Shown here in pieces: positions 56,890 to 64,000 of a stretch of DNA of 64,000 nucleotides. The DNA is taken from the NCBI RefSeq assembly GCF_025460805.1, contig NZ_JAMXFJ010000002.1, forward strand, positions 507,490 through 571,489, read 5' to 3'. The translations under genes and the position numbers were made by a program. Numbering within the stretch: position 1 is the first letter of the stretch; every line of letters begins with the position of its first letter. The notes beneath the pieces were generated by a model, which did not search any database, was not told the origin of the DNA, and was given only the letters and a program-made list of their open reading frames with translations. Source of the DNA: Microvirga sesbaniae (GTDB lineage: Bacteria > Pseudomonadota > Alphaproteobacteria > Rhizobiales > Beijerinckiaceae).

Positions 56890-57607
56890 CGAACCAAAGC
56901 AGGCCATGAAGGTCGCCGCCATGGGCGACCTTCACGTTCGTGAAGACAATGCCGAATCCTACCGCGAGCTCTTCGGGGAGATCTCCCGGGAGGCGGACGT
57001 GCTGGTGCTCGCCGGCGATCTGACCGATCTCGGCAAGCCCAAGGAGGCGGAGCTTCTGGCGCAGGATCTGAAAGCCTGCTCGATCCCGGTCGTCGGCGTG
57101 CTCGGCAACCACGATTACGAATGCGGCGCGCACGAGGAAGTGGCCCAGATCCTGCGCGATGCGGGCATGAAGCTGCTCGACGGACAATCGATCGAGATCG
57201 ACGGCGTCGGCTTCGTGGGTGTCAAGGGTTTCGCCGGCGGCTTCGGGCGGCGCATGCTGGGCTATTTCGGCGAGCCGGCCATGAAGCAGTTCGTCAACGA
57301 GACCATGAACGAGACCCTGCGGCTCGAGAACGCCATGCGCCACGTCCGCGCCAAGCGCTCCATGGTCATCCTCCACTACGCCCCCATCGCCGAAACGATC
57401 GAAAGCGAGCCGCTGGAGATCTATCCGTTCCTGGGCTCGTCGCGGCTGGCCGAGACCATCGACCGCTTCAAGGTCAACGCCATCGTGCACGGACACGCCC
57501 ATCGCGGCCGCTTCGAGGGCCGCACGCCCGGCGGGCAGCCGGTCTACAATGTCGCCAAGCACATCGAGAAGCCGACCGGACGGCCCTACGCGATCATCGA
57601 GATCTGA
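56882..57607 (+). CDS. metallophosphoesterase, 241 aa
   Basis: Calcineurin-like phosphoesterase: MGDLHVREDN (Asp, His), LVLAGDLTDLG (GDL), VLGNHDYE (GNHD), ILHYAPI and HGHAHRG motifs are all present, so a two-metal active site is expected. It may cleave phosphodiesters. It overlaps the nucleotidyltransferase gene by eight bases, so the two are translated together and probably act on the same chemistry. Start ATG at 56882; the ATG at 56906 is possible. Confidence 0.9.
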   Translation: MSDEPKQAMKVAAMGDLHVREDNAESYRELFGEISREADVLVLAGDLTDLGKPKEAELLAQDLKACSIPVVGVLGNHDYECGAHEEVAQILRDAGMKLLDGQSIEIDGVGFVGVKGFAGGFGRRMLGYFGEPAMKQFVNETMNETLRLENAMRHVRAKRSMVILHYAPIAETIESEPLEIYPFLGSSRLAETIDRFKVNAIVHGHAHRGRFEGRTPGGQPVYNVAKHIEKPTGRPYAIIEI

Positions 57608-57656
57608 GCCGGCGGCGCCGAGCCCGCCGGCTCGTGGCGGATCAGGGTCGTTCGCC

Positions 57657-57878
57657 TCAGAACCGCGTGCCGGGATCGGTCGGGTTGCCCGGAAGGTAAT
57701 CCGGCTCGGAGCCGGGCCCCTTCGGATCGGTGATGCCCGGATCGTTGACCGGATAGGGCGTCCGGGGTCCGGTCGGACCGATATCCGGCTCCTCGTCGGG
57801 CACGGAGCCCGGCGGCACCTCGCTCGGAATGTTGCCGCCCGGCACGGGATCGTTCGTCGGCATACCCGGATTGACCAT
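57657..57878 (-). CDS. proline-rich disordered protein, 73 aa
   Basis: Almost entirely Pro/Gly/Asp (MVNPGMPTNDPVPGGNIPSEVPPGSVPDEEPDIGPTGPRTPYPVNDPGITDPKGP), and so intrinsically disordered. I chose the ATG at 57878 because GAGGAAG lies just upstream. Sequence of this kind resembles small stress-induced proteins; a divergent EcfG-type promoter precedes it. Confidence 0.7.
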   Translation of the reverse strand: MVNPGMPTNDPVPGGNIPSEVPPGSVPDEEPDIGPTGPRTPYPVNDPGITDPKGPGSEPDYLPGNPTDPGTRF

Positions 57879-57915
57879 CGCGTCTTCCTCTTTTGTGGGA
57901 ATCATTGATCGGGTC

Positions 57916-57940
57916 AACAGGGCCGCGGCGTCAGGGTTCC
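57916..57940 (-). promoter_or_regulatory. possible EcfG-type promoter of the proline-rich gene
   Basis: Minus strand GGAAC (57940-57936), 16 bases, TGTT (57919-57916). It faces away from the DJ-1 promoter; the two GGAAC elements are 15 bases apart. Confidence 0.45.
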
Positions 57941-57955
57941 GCGTCGCCGCATGTC

Positions 57956-57980
57956 GGAACCCCTCTCCTGTCCGTCCGTT
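57956..57980 (+). promoter_or_regulatory. EcfG-type promoter of the DJ-1/PfpI gene
   Basis: GGAAC (57956-57960), 16 bases, CGTT (57977-57980), ending 35 bases before the start codon. Confidence 0.7.
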
Positions 57981-58015
57981 CTCCGTGTGATTTCCCCTCA
58001 ACGACGGAGACAACC

Positions 58016-58597
58016 ATGCCTGACATCAAACAGGCCAAGATCCTCATCATGGCCACGGACGGCTTCGAGGAATCGGAGCTGACGGTCCCGCAGGACAAAC
58101 TGTCGGACGCGGGCGCGACGGTCGAAGTCGCCGCTCCGAAATCGCGCATGAAGTCCGGCAAGATCTACGGCTGGGACAAGACGGATTGGGGCAAGACGGT
58201 ATCGGTGGACAAGGACATCGACGACGTGAACCCGGCCGATTACGACGCGCTCGTCCTTCCGGGCGGCCAGATCAACCCCGACAAGCTGCGCGTCGAGCCG
58301 AAGGCGCTCGAGATCATCCGGGCGTTCTATTCCTCGGGCAAGACGGTTGCCGCCATCTGCCATGCGCCCTGGCTGCTCATCGAGGCCGGCGTGATCAAGG
58401 GCAGGCAATGCACGTCGTATCACTCCATCAAGACCGACGTGATCAATGCGGGCGGACAATGGCGCGACGAGACCGTGGTGACCGACAAGGGCCTCGTCAC
58501 CAGCCGCAACCCGGGCGACCTCGACGCCTTCGTGAGCAAGATCATCGAGGAGGTGCGCGAGGGCTCCCATGCCGGCCGCCGCCAGGCCGCCGAGTAA
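58016..58597 (+). CDS. DJ-1/PfpI family protein (YhbO-like), 193 aa
   Basis: Glutamine-amidotransferase-fold stress protein; relatives act as deglycases, glyoxalases or proteases. The nucleophile elbow VAAICHAPWLL carries the catalytic Cys. DGFEESELTVPQDKL near the N-terminus and LVLPGGQINPDKLR are family marks. Full length for PfpI. Start ATG at 58016, with GACGGAGAC upstream. Stress control fits its promoter. Confidence 0.93.
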   Translation: MPDIKQAKILIMATDGFEESELTVPQDKLSDAGATVEVAAPKSRMKSGKIYGWDKTDWGKTVSVDKDIDDVNPADYDALVLPGGQINPDKLRVEPKALEIIRAFYSSGKTVAAICHAPWLLIEAGVIKGRQCTSYHSIKTDVINAGGQWRDETVVTDKGLVTSRNPGDLDAFVSKIIEEVREGSHAGRRQAAE

Positions 58598-58635
58598 CCG
58601 GCGCCTTCCGCCGCCGACCTCTCGAGACCGCTCCA

Positions 58636-58805
58636 CGGGTTCACCGGCACAAGGCCGATGATGACGTGGTGGGTTGTGTGAGGCGATGCGAACACCCTCT
58701 CCCCGTCATGGCCGGCCTTGTGCCGGCCATCCCGATGCGGTGAAGCGCCGCGCCTCGAACAATCGGGATCACCGGCACAAGGCCGGTGATGACGTGGTGG
58801 TGGCT
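58636..58805. repeat. family-1 half copy and full inverted pair
   Basis: Half copy at 58636-58670 (CACCGGCACAAGGCCGATGATGACGTGG) and a pair at about 58702-58800 (CGTCATGGCCGGCC... to GGTGATGACGTGG). Confidence 0.85.
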
Positions 58806-58869
58806 TGGACGGCCCGGTGATGACGGGGTGGTGGATCGGCCGAGCGATCAAGACAGGGTCCCGAACGGT

Positions 58870-58981
58870 GCGCCACTCAAGGGGTCGAGCATCGGAATCG
58901 ATCGCGAAAGTGGGACCACTTTTCACTGGCGTGGCCCTTCGGGTCGCTCACGCGGCCCTCCGGGTCACGTCCGATGCTCTA
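58870..58981. repeat. family-2 repeat, long variant
   Basis: GAGCATCGGAATCGATCGCGAAAGTGGGACCACTTTTCAC..., an insert with GGCCCTTCGGGTCGC, then CACGTCCGATGCTC, abutting the Tim44-like gene's stop. Confidence 0.75.
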
Positions 58982-60055
58982 GGCCTGCTGGATCGCCGAG
59001 ATCTTCCAGGGACCGCCCTGGTCGCGACGGAACGTCCAGAGCTCCGTCGCCTCCTCGACCCGGCTCGGATCGCCTTCAACCACCCGGCCGGTGGCCCGGT
59101 CGGCCATCACGTCGGTGATGCCGAAGCGCATGGCCACGGTGGCGTAGTCGGTCGGACCCTCGCGCCAAGCCTCCGACAGGTCGCCCTGGTTGAGGCGCAC
59201 GTTGGAGAGCTTGTTCACGACGCCGCGGGCTGCGTTGTCGTTGAGCTCTTCCTGGATGTACCCCGCCATCTCGGGAGTGGCGAGCTGCCACAGCTTGGCG
59301 ACGTCCTCCCGCGAATAGGCGTCCTGCATCTCGACGAGGCCCCGCTCGAAGGCCGCGTAATCCTTCTCGCCGATGCCGATCTCGTCACGCACGCCCGGAC
59401 GGGCCTGTTGCGGCCGGCCGCCGAGAGCGCCGCCAAGGGCACCGCCGAGACCGCCGGCGAGCCCGCCGCCCAAGCCATTACCCAAGCCATTACCCAAGCC
59501 ATTACCCGAGCCGCCCCCCATGGGCCGCCCGCCGGTCGGCGGCACGCTGCCGCCCATGGACCGGGCATAGCCCTGGCCGCCGTTCGGGCCGGGGCCCGCA
59601 TAGGCCGGCTGCTGGCGCCGGCGGAACCACTTCATGGCGAAGGAGACCACCAGGACCACGAGGCCGATCTGGAGCAGAAGGCCCAGGATCGACGCGAGAC
59701 CGCCGAGGCCGCCGAAGAAGCCGTGGCCGAACAGCATGCCCAGCAGGCCCGCGCCGAACAGGCCCGCCATCAGGCCGGTGCCGAAGCCGAAGCGGCGCGG
59801 CTGCGCCACGTTCGGAGCCGGGGCGCCGGGACGGGCCATGGTCGGGCCCTGGTTCGGGATCTGCGAGCGCTGGATCGGAGCCGCGGCGTCCGGCGCCGTG
59901 CGGGTCGCCGGCGGGGCCGTATAGGTGCGTGCGCCGCGCGATCCGAAGCTGCCGCTCCCGCGCCCGACACGAGCCTCCGCCGCGCTACCGGCGAGGACCA
60001 GGGCAGCCGCCAGGGCGACCATCACTCGGCTGCGGCGAGAAGCAAAATTCATCAT
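58979..60055 (-). CDS. Tim44-like domain-containing membrane protein, 358 aa
   Basis: Signal-like N-terminus (MMNFASRRSRVMVALAAALVLAGSAAEA). A disordered proline/threonine-rich part is followed by a glycine/phenylalanine-rich stretch and one membrane helix (GLGGLASILGLLLQIGLVVLVVSFAMKWF) with RRRQQ. A second low-complexity run (GNGL repeats) precedes the C-terminal Tim44/MRPL45-type domain: DYAAFERGLVEMQDAYSREDVAKLWQLATPEMAGYIQEELNDNAARGVVNKLSNVRLNQGDLSEAWREG ... ELWTFRRDQGGPWKISAI. Start ATG at 60055 (or 60052). Function unknown. Confidence 0.9.
   Translation of the reverse strand: MMNFASRRSRVMVALAAALVLAGSAAEARVGRGSGSFGSRGARTYTAPPATRTAPDAAAPIQRSQIPNQGPTMARPGAPAPNVAQPRRFGFGTGLMAGLFGAGLLGMLFGHGFFGGLGGLASILGLLLQIGLVVLVVSFAMKWFRRRQQPAYAGPGPNGGQGYARSMGGSVPPTGGRPMGGGSGNGLGNGLGNGLGGGLAGGLGGALGGALGGRPQQARPGVRDEIGIGEKDYAAFERGLVEMQDAYSREDVAKLWQLATPEMAGYIQEELNDNAARGVVNKLSNVRLNQGDLSEAWREGPTDYATVAMRFGITDVMADRATGRVVEGDPSRVEEATELWTFRRDQGGPWKISAIQQA
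59469..59504. repeat. three tandem 12-base repeats inside the Tim44-like gene
   Basis: CCCAAGCCATTA three times, encoding GNGL repeats on the minus strand. Any slippage by one unit would keep the frame. Confidence 0.9.
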
Positions 60056-60200
60056 CGTCTTCGTTACATCCCTTCGGAGCACGATGCTCCCGGGGATAAT
60101 GTGGTGATGCGCCCGGGGTTGCGGAAGGGCATGGCCGTTCGATTTCGGCCAAGCCATGAGGCGTCCGTCCGTGGCTTCCCCCGGCCTCCCATCGGCTCTT

Positions 60201-60300
60201 CCACGTCATCACCGGGCTCGTCCCGGTGATCCCGCTTCTGTGAGGCGCGGCGCTTCACCTTATCGGGATGGCCGGCACAAGGCCGGCCATGACGTGGGAG
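60201..60300. repeat. family-1 inverted pair
   Basis: CACGTCATCACCGGGCTCGTCCC... to GGCCGGCCATGACGTGG, in the 325-base gap between the Tim44-like and DUF3072 genes. The remainder of that gap shows no gene. Confidence 0.85.
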
Positions 60301-60381
60301 GGTGGCAGGAAGGGTGGAGGATGGCCGGCCATGACGGGTGACGATGCCGGAGCCGGGGAGCGTCCGACGGCGCACGCGCCG

Positions 60382-60657
60382 TCAATGACCCTGCTTCTGC
60401 TTCAGCCGGTCGATCCGCTTCGAGGCTTCGGCCTTGTCGAGATCCGGATCGAAGGCCTTCGGGTCGTGCGCCTGCTCGGACAGGGTCTTCAGGTAGGACG
60501 CCTGAGCGCCCGTCATCGGTTCGTCGCCGGACACCCATTCATCCGGATCCTTGATCTGGTTGTCGGACGGGTCGGGATTGACCTTCGGGTTGGCTGCCTC
60601 TGCGGAAGGCTTATGGTTAACGGCAGGACGGGTCGTGGCTTTACCGTGCGATGACAT
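60382..60657 (-). CDS. DUF3072 domain-containing protein, 91 aa
   Basis: Small acidic, partly disordered protein. The DUF3072 core is the C-terminal part: KDPDEWVSGDEPMTGAQASYLKTLSEQAHDPKAFDPDLDKAEASKRIDRLKQKQG. The N-terminus (MSSHGKATTRPAVNHKPSAEAANPKVNPDPSDNQ) is flexible. A possible EcfG-type promoter is 39 bases upstream. Start ATG at 60657. Confidence 0.9.
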   Translation of the reverse strand: MSSHGKATTRPAVNHKPSAEAANPKVNPDPSDNQIKDPDEWVSGDEPMTGAQASYLKTLSEQAHDPKAFDPDLDKAEASKRIDRLKQKQGH

Positions 60658-60695
60658 GCGGGACTCCTATTGTTCGCTTTTTGTTCTAGAACATG

Positions 60696-60720
60696 AACAC
60701 GCCCGCAGAGCCTTGGTTCC
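60696..60720 (-). promoter_or_regulatory. possible EcfG-type promoter of DUF3072
   Basis: Minus strand GGAAC (60720-60716), 16 bases, TGTT (60699-60696). Confidence 0.45.
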
Positions 60721-60838
60721 TCAAGGAAAGGCGGATTACTCCCGCAGATTATTCCCCGTTATCCACAGATTTCACCCTCGACATGCCGCCAAGCTTATGT
60801 TCCTGCTTCGTTCCGATGACGGAGAGCAGGTCACGCCC

Positions 60839-62083
60839 ATGCGCAAACCGACGGGCCTGGAGCGGCTCTATGTGGATTTCGATTCCTTCTTCGCGAGCGC
60901 CGAGCAGCATCTTCGGCCGCATCTGCGCGGCCGGCCGATCGGGGTGATCCCGGTCGATTCGGAGCATACGGGCCTCATCGCCGTCAGCCGCGAGGCGAAG
61001 GCCCAGGGCGTGAAACGCGGCACCTTCGTGCACGAGGCCCGCAGGCAATGTCCCGACCTCGTTCTCGTGACCGCGCGGCACGACGCCTATGTGGCGCTGC
61101 ACCACGCCATCGTTCGGGCCATCGAGACGGTCGTTCCGGTCAAGGCGGTGTGCTCGATCGACGAGATGCTCTGCGCCCTCATGCCCGCGGAGTGGCCGCA
61201 GGCCCTCGGCATCGGGGAGCGCGTCAAGGAGGCCGTGGCCCGCGACATCGGCCCTACCCTCACCTGCTCGGTGGGCCTCGGCCCGAACGATCTCCTGGCC
61301 AAGATCGCGGCCGAAATGGAGAAGCCCGACGGCCTCGTGGCGCTTCACCCGGACGACCTGCCGGGCCGCCTGCTCGCCCTGGACCTGACGGATGTCCCGG
61401 GCATCGCCCGGGGCAACGCCGCGCGCCTGGCCCGTGCGGGCGTCGGCGACATGGCGGCGCTCTGGCGGCTCCAGCCCAAGGAACTGCGCCGCCTCTGGGG
61501 CAGCGTGGAGGGGGAGCGGCTCTGGATGGGGCTGCACGGCTACACGGTGGAGCGCCCCGAGACCCGGCGGCGGATGTTCGGCCATGGGCGCGTCCTGCCG
61601 GCGGAGTGGCGCTCCCTGGACGGCGCCCATGCGGCGGCCCGGGTTCTGCTGGCCAAGGCCTCGGCCCGGATGCGCCGGGCCGGGTTCTCGGCCCGGGCGC
61701 TCGCCCTGTGGCTCACCGACCGGACCAGCGCGGGCTGGCACGGGGAGGAACGCTTCCGGCCGACCCGGGACGATCCATCCCTTCTGGCGTCCTTGAGCCG
61801 CCTCTTTCTCCTGGCGGAACGGGAGGAGATGAACCGCAGCCGCAGCGTGCACGTTGCCCTGCACGACCTGGTGCCCGTGGCGGATATCGAGGAGGATCTG
61901 TTCGGCCACACGCCCGAGGCGCAGCTCAAGCGCCGCATGGAGCACCTGTCGGCCTTGGCCGACCAGCTCAACGTGACCCACCGCAGGACGCTGCTGCATT
62001 GGGGGCCCTGGGTGACGATCCCGGGCGGGTACGCCGGGGCGAAGATCGCCTTCAACCGCATTCCCGACGCGGAGGATTTTTGA
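60839..62083 (+). CDS. Y-family DNA polymerase (DinB/ImuB-like), 414 aa
   Basis: Translesion polymerase family. Palm motif 1 is LYVDFDSFFASAEQHL, with the Asp pair; the later palm motif is VCSIDEMLCAL, with the Asp-Glu pair. The thumb/little-finger region has CSVGLGPNDLLAKIAAEMEKPDGL and VPGIARGNAARLARAGVGDMAALWRLQPKELRRLWGSVEGERL. The C-terminal half lacks a clear beta-clamp motif to my eye. Catalytic residues look intact, unlike inactive ImuB. Start ATG at 60839; the ATG at 60797 is possible. No recA, imuA or dnaE2 nearby. Confidence 0.88.
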   Translation: MRKPTGLERLYVDFDSFFASAEQHLRPHLRGRPIGVIPVDSEHTGLIAVSREAKAQGVKRGTFVHEARRQCPDLVLVTARHDAYVALHHAIVRAIETVVPVKAVCSIDEMLCALMPAEWPQALGIGERVKEAVARDIGPTLTCSVGLGPNDLLAKIAAEMEKPDGLVALHPDDLPGRLLALDLTDVPGIARGNAARLARAGVGDMAALWRLQPKELRRLWGSVEGERLWMGLHGYTVERPETRRRMFGHGRVLPAEWRSLDGAHAAARVLLAKASARMRRAGFSARALALWLTDRTSAGWHGEERFRPTRDDPSLLASLSRLFLLAEREEMNRSRSVHVALHDLVPVADIEEDLFGHTPEAQLKRRMEHLSALADQLNVTHRRTLLHWGPWVTIPGGYAGAKIAFNRIPDAEDF

Positions 62084-62101
62084 AGCGCGCCGGAAACATG
62101 A

Positions 62102-62124
62102 ATGCCCGGCGCAAGGCCGGGCAT
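62102..62124. terminator. bidirectional hairpin between convergent genes
   Basis: ATGCCCGGC-GCAAG-GCCGGGCAT, between the polymerase stop and the ilvE stop. No long T tract on either side. Confidence 0.6.
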
Positions 62125-62155
62125 CGCGTGACGGTTCATGGGAGGCGAGGAACCC

Positions 62156-63043
62156 TCAGGCCGCCTTGCTCCTGGGCTGAACCTCGGCCGAGTAATCCTC
62201 CATCAGCACCCTGGTCATGTTGCCGGGCTGGAACCGGTAGGAACCGATCTCGGACACCGGCGTCACTTCCGCGGCCGTTCCGGTGATGAAGCACTCGTTG
62301 AAGCTGGACAGCTCCTCCGGCATGATCCGGCGCTCCTCGACCCCGAAGCCGCGGCGCTTGGCGAGGTCGATCACCGTGCGGCGGGTGATGCCGTCGAGGA
62401 AGCAGTCGGCGATCGGCGTGTGGACCACACCGTCGCGGATGAAGAACACGTTGGCGCCGGTGCACTCGGCGACACGGCCCTGCCAGTCGAGCATGAGCGC
62501 GTCGGCATAGCCCTTCCGCTCCGCCTTGTGCTTGGAGATCGTGCAGATCATGTAGAGGCCGGCGGCCTTCGCGGCCGACGGGGCCGTGGCCGGATCGGGA
62601 CGGCGATATTCCGCCATGTCGATGCGGATGCCCTTCATCTTCTGGGCCGGGTCGAAATAGCTCGGCCATTCCCAGGACGCGATGGCGAGGTGGATCCTGT
62701 TGTCCTGCGCGGCGACTCCCATCATCTCCGAGCCGCGCCAGGCGACCGGCCGCAGATAGGCGTCCCTCTGCCCGTTCTTCTCCAGCACGAGGCGCTTGGC
62801 CGCATCGATCTCGGCCACCGTGTAGGGGATCTCGAAATCGAGGATCTGGGCCGATTTCTTCAGGCGCTCGGAATGCTCGGTCGACTTGAAGATCTCGCCG
62901 CCATAGGCGCGCTCGCCTTCGAACACGGAGGATCCGTAGTGGAGCCCGTGCGACAGGACATGGAGCTGGGCATCCTTCCAGGGTACGATCTGCCCGTCGT
63001 ACCAGATCCATCCATCACGTTGATCGAAGGGGGTCGCGGACAT
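62156..63043 (-). CDS. ilvE: branched-chain amino acid aminotransferase IlvE, 295 aa
   Basis: PLP enzyme of fold type IV, last step of valine, leucine and isoleucine synthesis. The family opening DGWIWYDGQIVPWKDAQLHVLSHGLHYGSSVFEGERAY is present. PLP-binding Lys159 is in PSAAKAAGLY. The C-terminal DWQGRVAECTGANVFFIRDG and GITRRTVIDLA, typical of IlvE, follow. Start ATG at 63043, divergent from the MarR gene. Confidence 0.95.
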   Translation of the reverse strand: MSATPFDQRDGWIWYDGQIVPWKDAQLHVLSHGLHYGSSVFEGERAYGGEIFKSTEHSERLKKSAQILDFEIPYTVAEIDAAKRLVLEKNGQRDAYLRPVAWRGSEMMGVAAQDNRIHLAIASWEWPSYFDPAQKMKGIRIDMAEYRRPDPATAPSAAKAAGLYMICTISKHKAERKGYADALMLDWQGRVAECTGANVFFIRDGVVHTPIADCFLDGITRRTVIDLAKRRGFGVEERRIMPEELSSFNECFITGTAAEVTPVSEIGSYRFQPGNMTRVLMEDYSAEVQPRSKAA

Positions 63044-63169
63044 CGTTCTTCTCCTTGAATGCCGACCTTGGTGGCAACCGGGGCCGTGTAATTTCCGGTT
63101 CGCTTCCCGGCGATTTCAATATCATTCATTTCGCGGAAGCGGCTTGACGAGTAACAATCGTCCTGAGAT

Positions 63170-63188
63170 ATGTCAACAAGGCTGACAT
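63170..63188. promoter_or_regulatory. inverted repeat in the ilvE/MarR intergenic region
   Basis: ATGTCA (63170-63175), seven bases, TGACAT (63183-63188). It lies just before the MarR gene and so is a likely operator for autoregulation. Confidence 0.55.
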
Positions 63189-63206
63189 AAAAATTGGGAA
63201 CAGACG

Positions 63207-63737
63207 GTGCCAGACGCAATTCCGGCTTTGAAAGCGCAGCAATCCGGCAAGGAAACGGGCAAGGACATCCTGTCCGAACAGCCGGCCTACGACCTCATCG
63301 AGCTGTTCTTCTTCGCTTATCGCGACTTCGTCAGCGACCCCGACCGGATCCTGGACGAATACGGCTTCGGGCGCGCCCATCACCGGGTTCTCCACTTCGT
63401 CAGCCGGCAGCCCGGCCTGACGATCGCGGAACTCCTGGACATCCTGCGGATCACGAAGCAGAGCCTCAACCGGGTCCTGAAAGAGCTCATCGAGAAGGGT
63501 TTCATCGAAAGCCGGATGGGCACCTCGGACCGACGCCAGCGGCTGCTCTTCGCCACCCCCCAGGGCCACGATCTGGCCTTGAAGCTCGCCAAGCTGCAGA
63601 CCCGCCGCATCATGCGGGCCCTGTCCGAGATGGAGCCCGAGGGGAAGGAAGCGGTCAGCCGCTATCTCCTGCGCCTCATCGATCCGGACGACAGGACCCA
63701 TGTGAAGCAGCTCGTATTCGGCTCGGGCAAAACCTGA
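63207..63737 (+). CDS. MarR family transcriptional regulator, 176 aa
   Basis: Winged helix: RAHHRVLHFVSRQPGLTIAELLDILRITKQSLNRVLKELIEKGFIESRMGTSDRRQRLLFATPQGHDLALKLAK, with the DRRQR wing. The longer N-terminal part (LSEQPAYDLIELFFFAYRDFVSDPD) mediates dimerisation. The start is GTG at 63207, preceded by GGGAAC; an ATG alternative was not found in frame nearby. It is followed closely by the response-regulator gene, probably in one operon. Confidence 0.9.
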   Translation: MPDAIPALKAQQSGKETGKDILSEQPAYDLIELFFFAYRDFVSDPDRILDEYGFGRAHHRVLHFVSRQPGLTIAELLDILRITKQSLNRVLKELIEKGFIESRMGTSDRRQRLLFATPQGHDLALKLAKLQTRRIMRALSEMEPEGKEAVSRYLLRLIDPDDRTHVKQLVFGSGKT

Positions 63738-63770
63738 TAAGCAGGGCCCGACAAAGCAGCTCGAAGCCCG

Positions 63771-64000
63771 ATGGATGCACGCATCGACATTCCCGACCAC
63801 GCCCCGCACGTCCTCGTGGTGGACGACGACCGCCGCCTGCGCGACCTCCTGACCCGCTTCCTCACGGAGAACGGCTATCGGGTGACCGCGGCGGCCAGCG
63901 CCGAGGAGGCGCGGGCCAAGGCGGGGAACTTCGTCTTCGATGCCCTCGTGCTCGATGTGATGATGCCGGGTGAAACCGGGTTCGACTATGCCCGCAGCCT
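63771..64000 (+). CDS. OmpR/PetR-type response regulator, 5' part
   Basis: Partial: the first 76 residues are a receiver domain. PHVLVVDDDRRLRDLLTRFL carries the acidic pocket, and VFDALVLDVMMPGETGFDYARS the phosphoacceptor Asp (in LVLDVMMPG). The DNA-binding part lies beyond the window. The MarR-then-response-regulator order next to ilvE recalls, from memory, the PetR locus of rhizobia. Start ATG at 63771. Confidence 0.9.
   Translation, partial: MDARIDIPDHAPHVLVVDDDRRLRDLLTRFLTENGYRVTAAASAEEARAKAGNFVFDALVLDVMMPGETGFDYARS

Overview
The window is GC-rich throughout and reads as chromosomal DNA of an alphaproteobacterium. It is probably a member of the Hyphomicrobiales close to Methylobacteriaceae/Microvirga. 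This is inferred from an EcfG/NepR general stress pair, a CarB with the long alphaproteobacterial insertion, an infA-cspA pair, the carB-greA-Lrp-trxB housekeeping order, and dense interspersed palindromic repeats. I see no tRNA, rRNA, CRISPR array, insertion sequence or prophage.

Layout. 1-16.5 kb: the 5' part of dnaG, small unknown genes, a LysE exporter, YqeY, carA, a cupin, a divergent ohr/ohrR peroxide-defence pair, a methyltransferase, two transporters (MFS and FocA/NirC type), a nonsense-broken SDR gene with gtrA, then carB and greA. 16.5-25 kb: a Tat-exported protein, Lrp, ELM1-like protein overlapping trxB, a LysR regulator, a possible small RNA, an acyl-CoA ligase and a divergent EF-G paralogue. 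25-36 kb: genes separated by repeats (DUF992, aspartate aminotransferase, Bug/TctC binding protein, VOC protein, aldose dehydrogenase, a TolB-repeat/RTX protein, DUF486, a legumain-like peptidase, DUF3775). 37-40.6 kb: a single-chain MmeI-like restriction-modification enzyme with an AT-richer specificity region and an interspersed repeat inside its reading frame. 40.7-51 kb: esterase-like phytase-family protein, DUF808, uvrB, a DUF4242-adenylate cyclase fusion, an ArsR/AHSA1 operon with two palindromic operators, and a ZIP transporter. 51-61 kb: a small basic-residue-free repeat protein, nepR-ecfG, infA, cspA, a BON protein, a nucleotidyltransferase/metallophosphoesterase operon, a DJ-1/PfpI protein, a Tim44-like protein and DUF3072. 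61-64 kb: a Y-family polymerase, ilvE, a MarR regulator and the start of an OmpR-type response regulator.

How the parts fit. The 51-61 kb stretch looks like a stress-response neighbourhood. Several promoters there match the EcfG form GGAAC-N16/17-(C/T)GTT, and further matches precede DUF992 and DUF808. Two repeat families fill most gaps over 200 bp. Family 1 is a pair of inverted CCGGcc..ggCCGG palindromes (REP-like). Family 2 is a hairpin around AGCATCGGACCCAAAAGTGG and its complement. Most promising for new biology: the basic-residue-free repeat protein at 51430, the nucleotidyltransferase/phosphoesterase operon under a stress-type promoter, and the mosaic restriction enzyme. All coordinates and motifs were read by eye; no database search was run.
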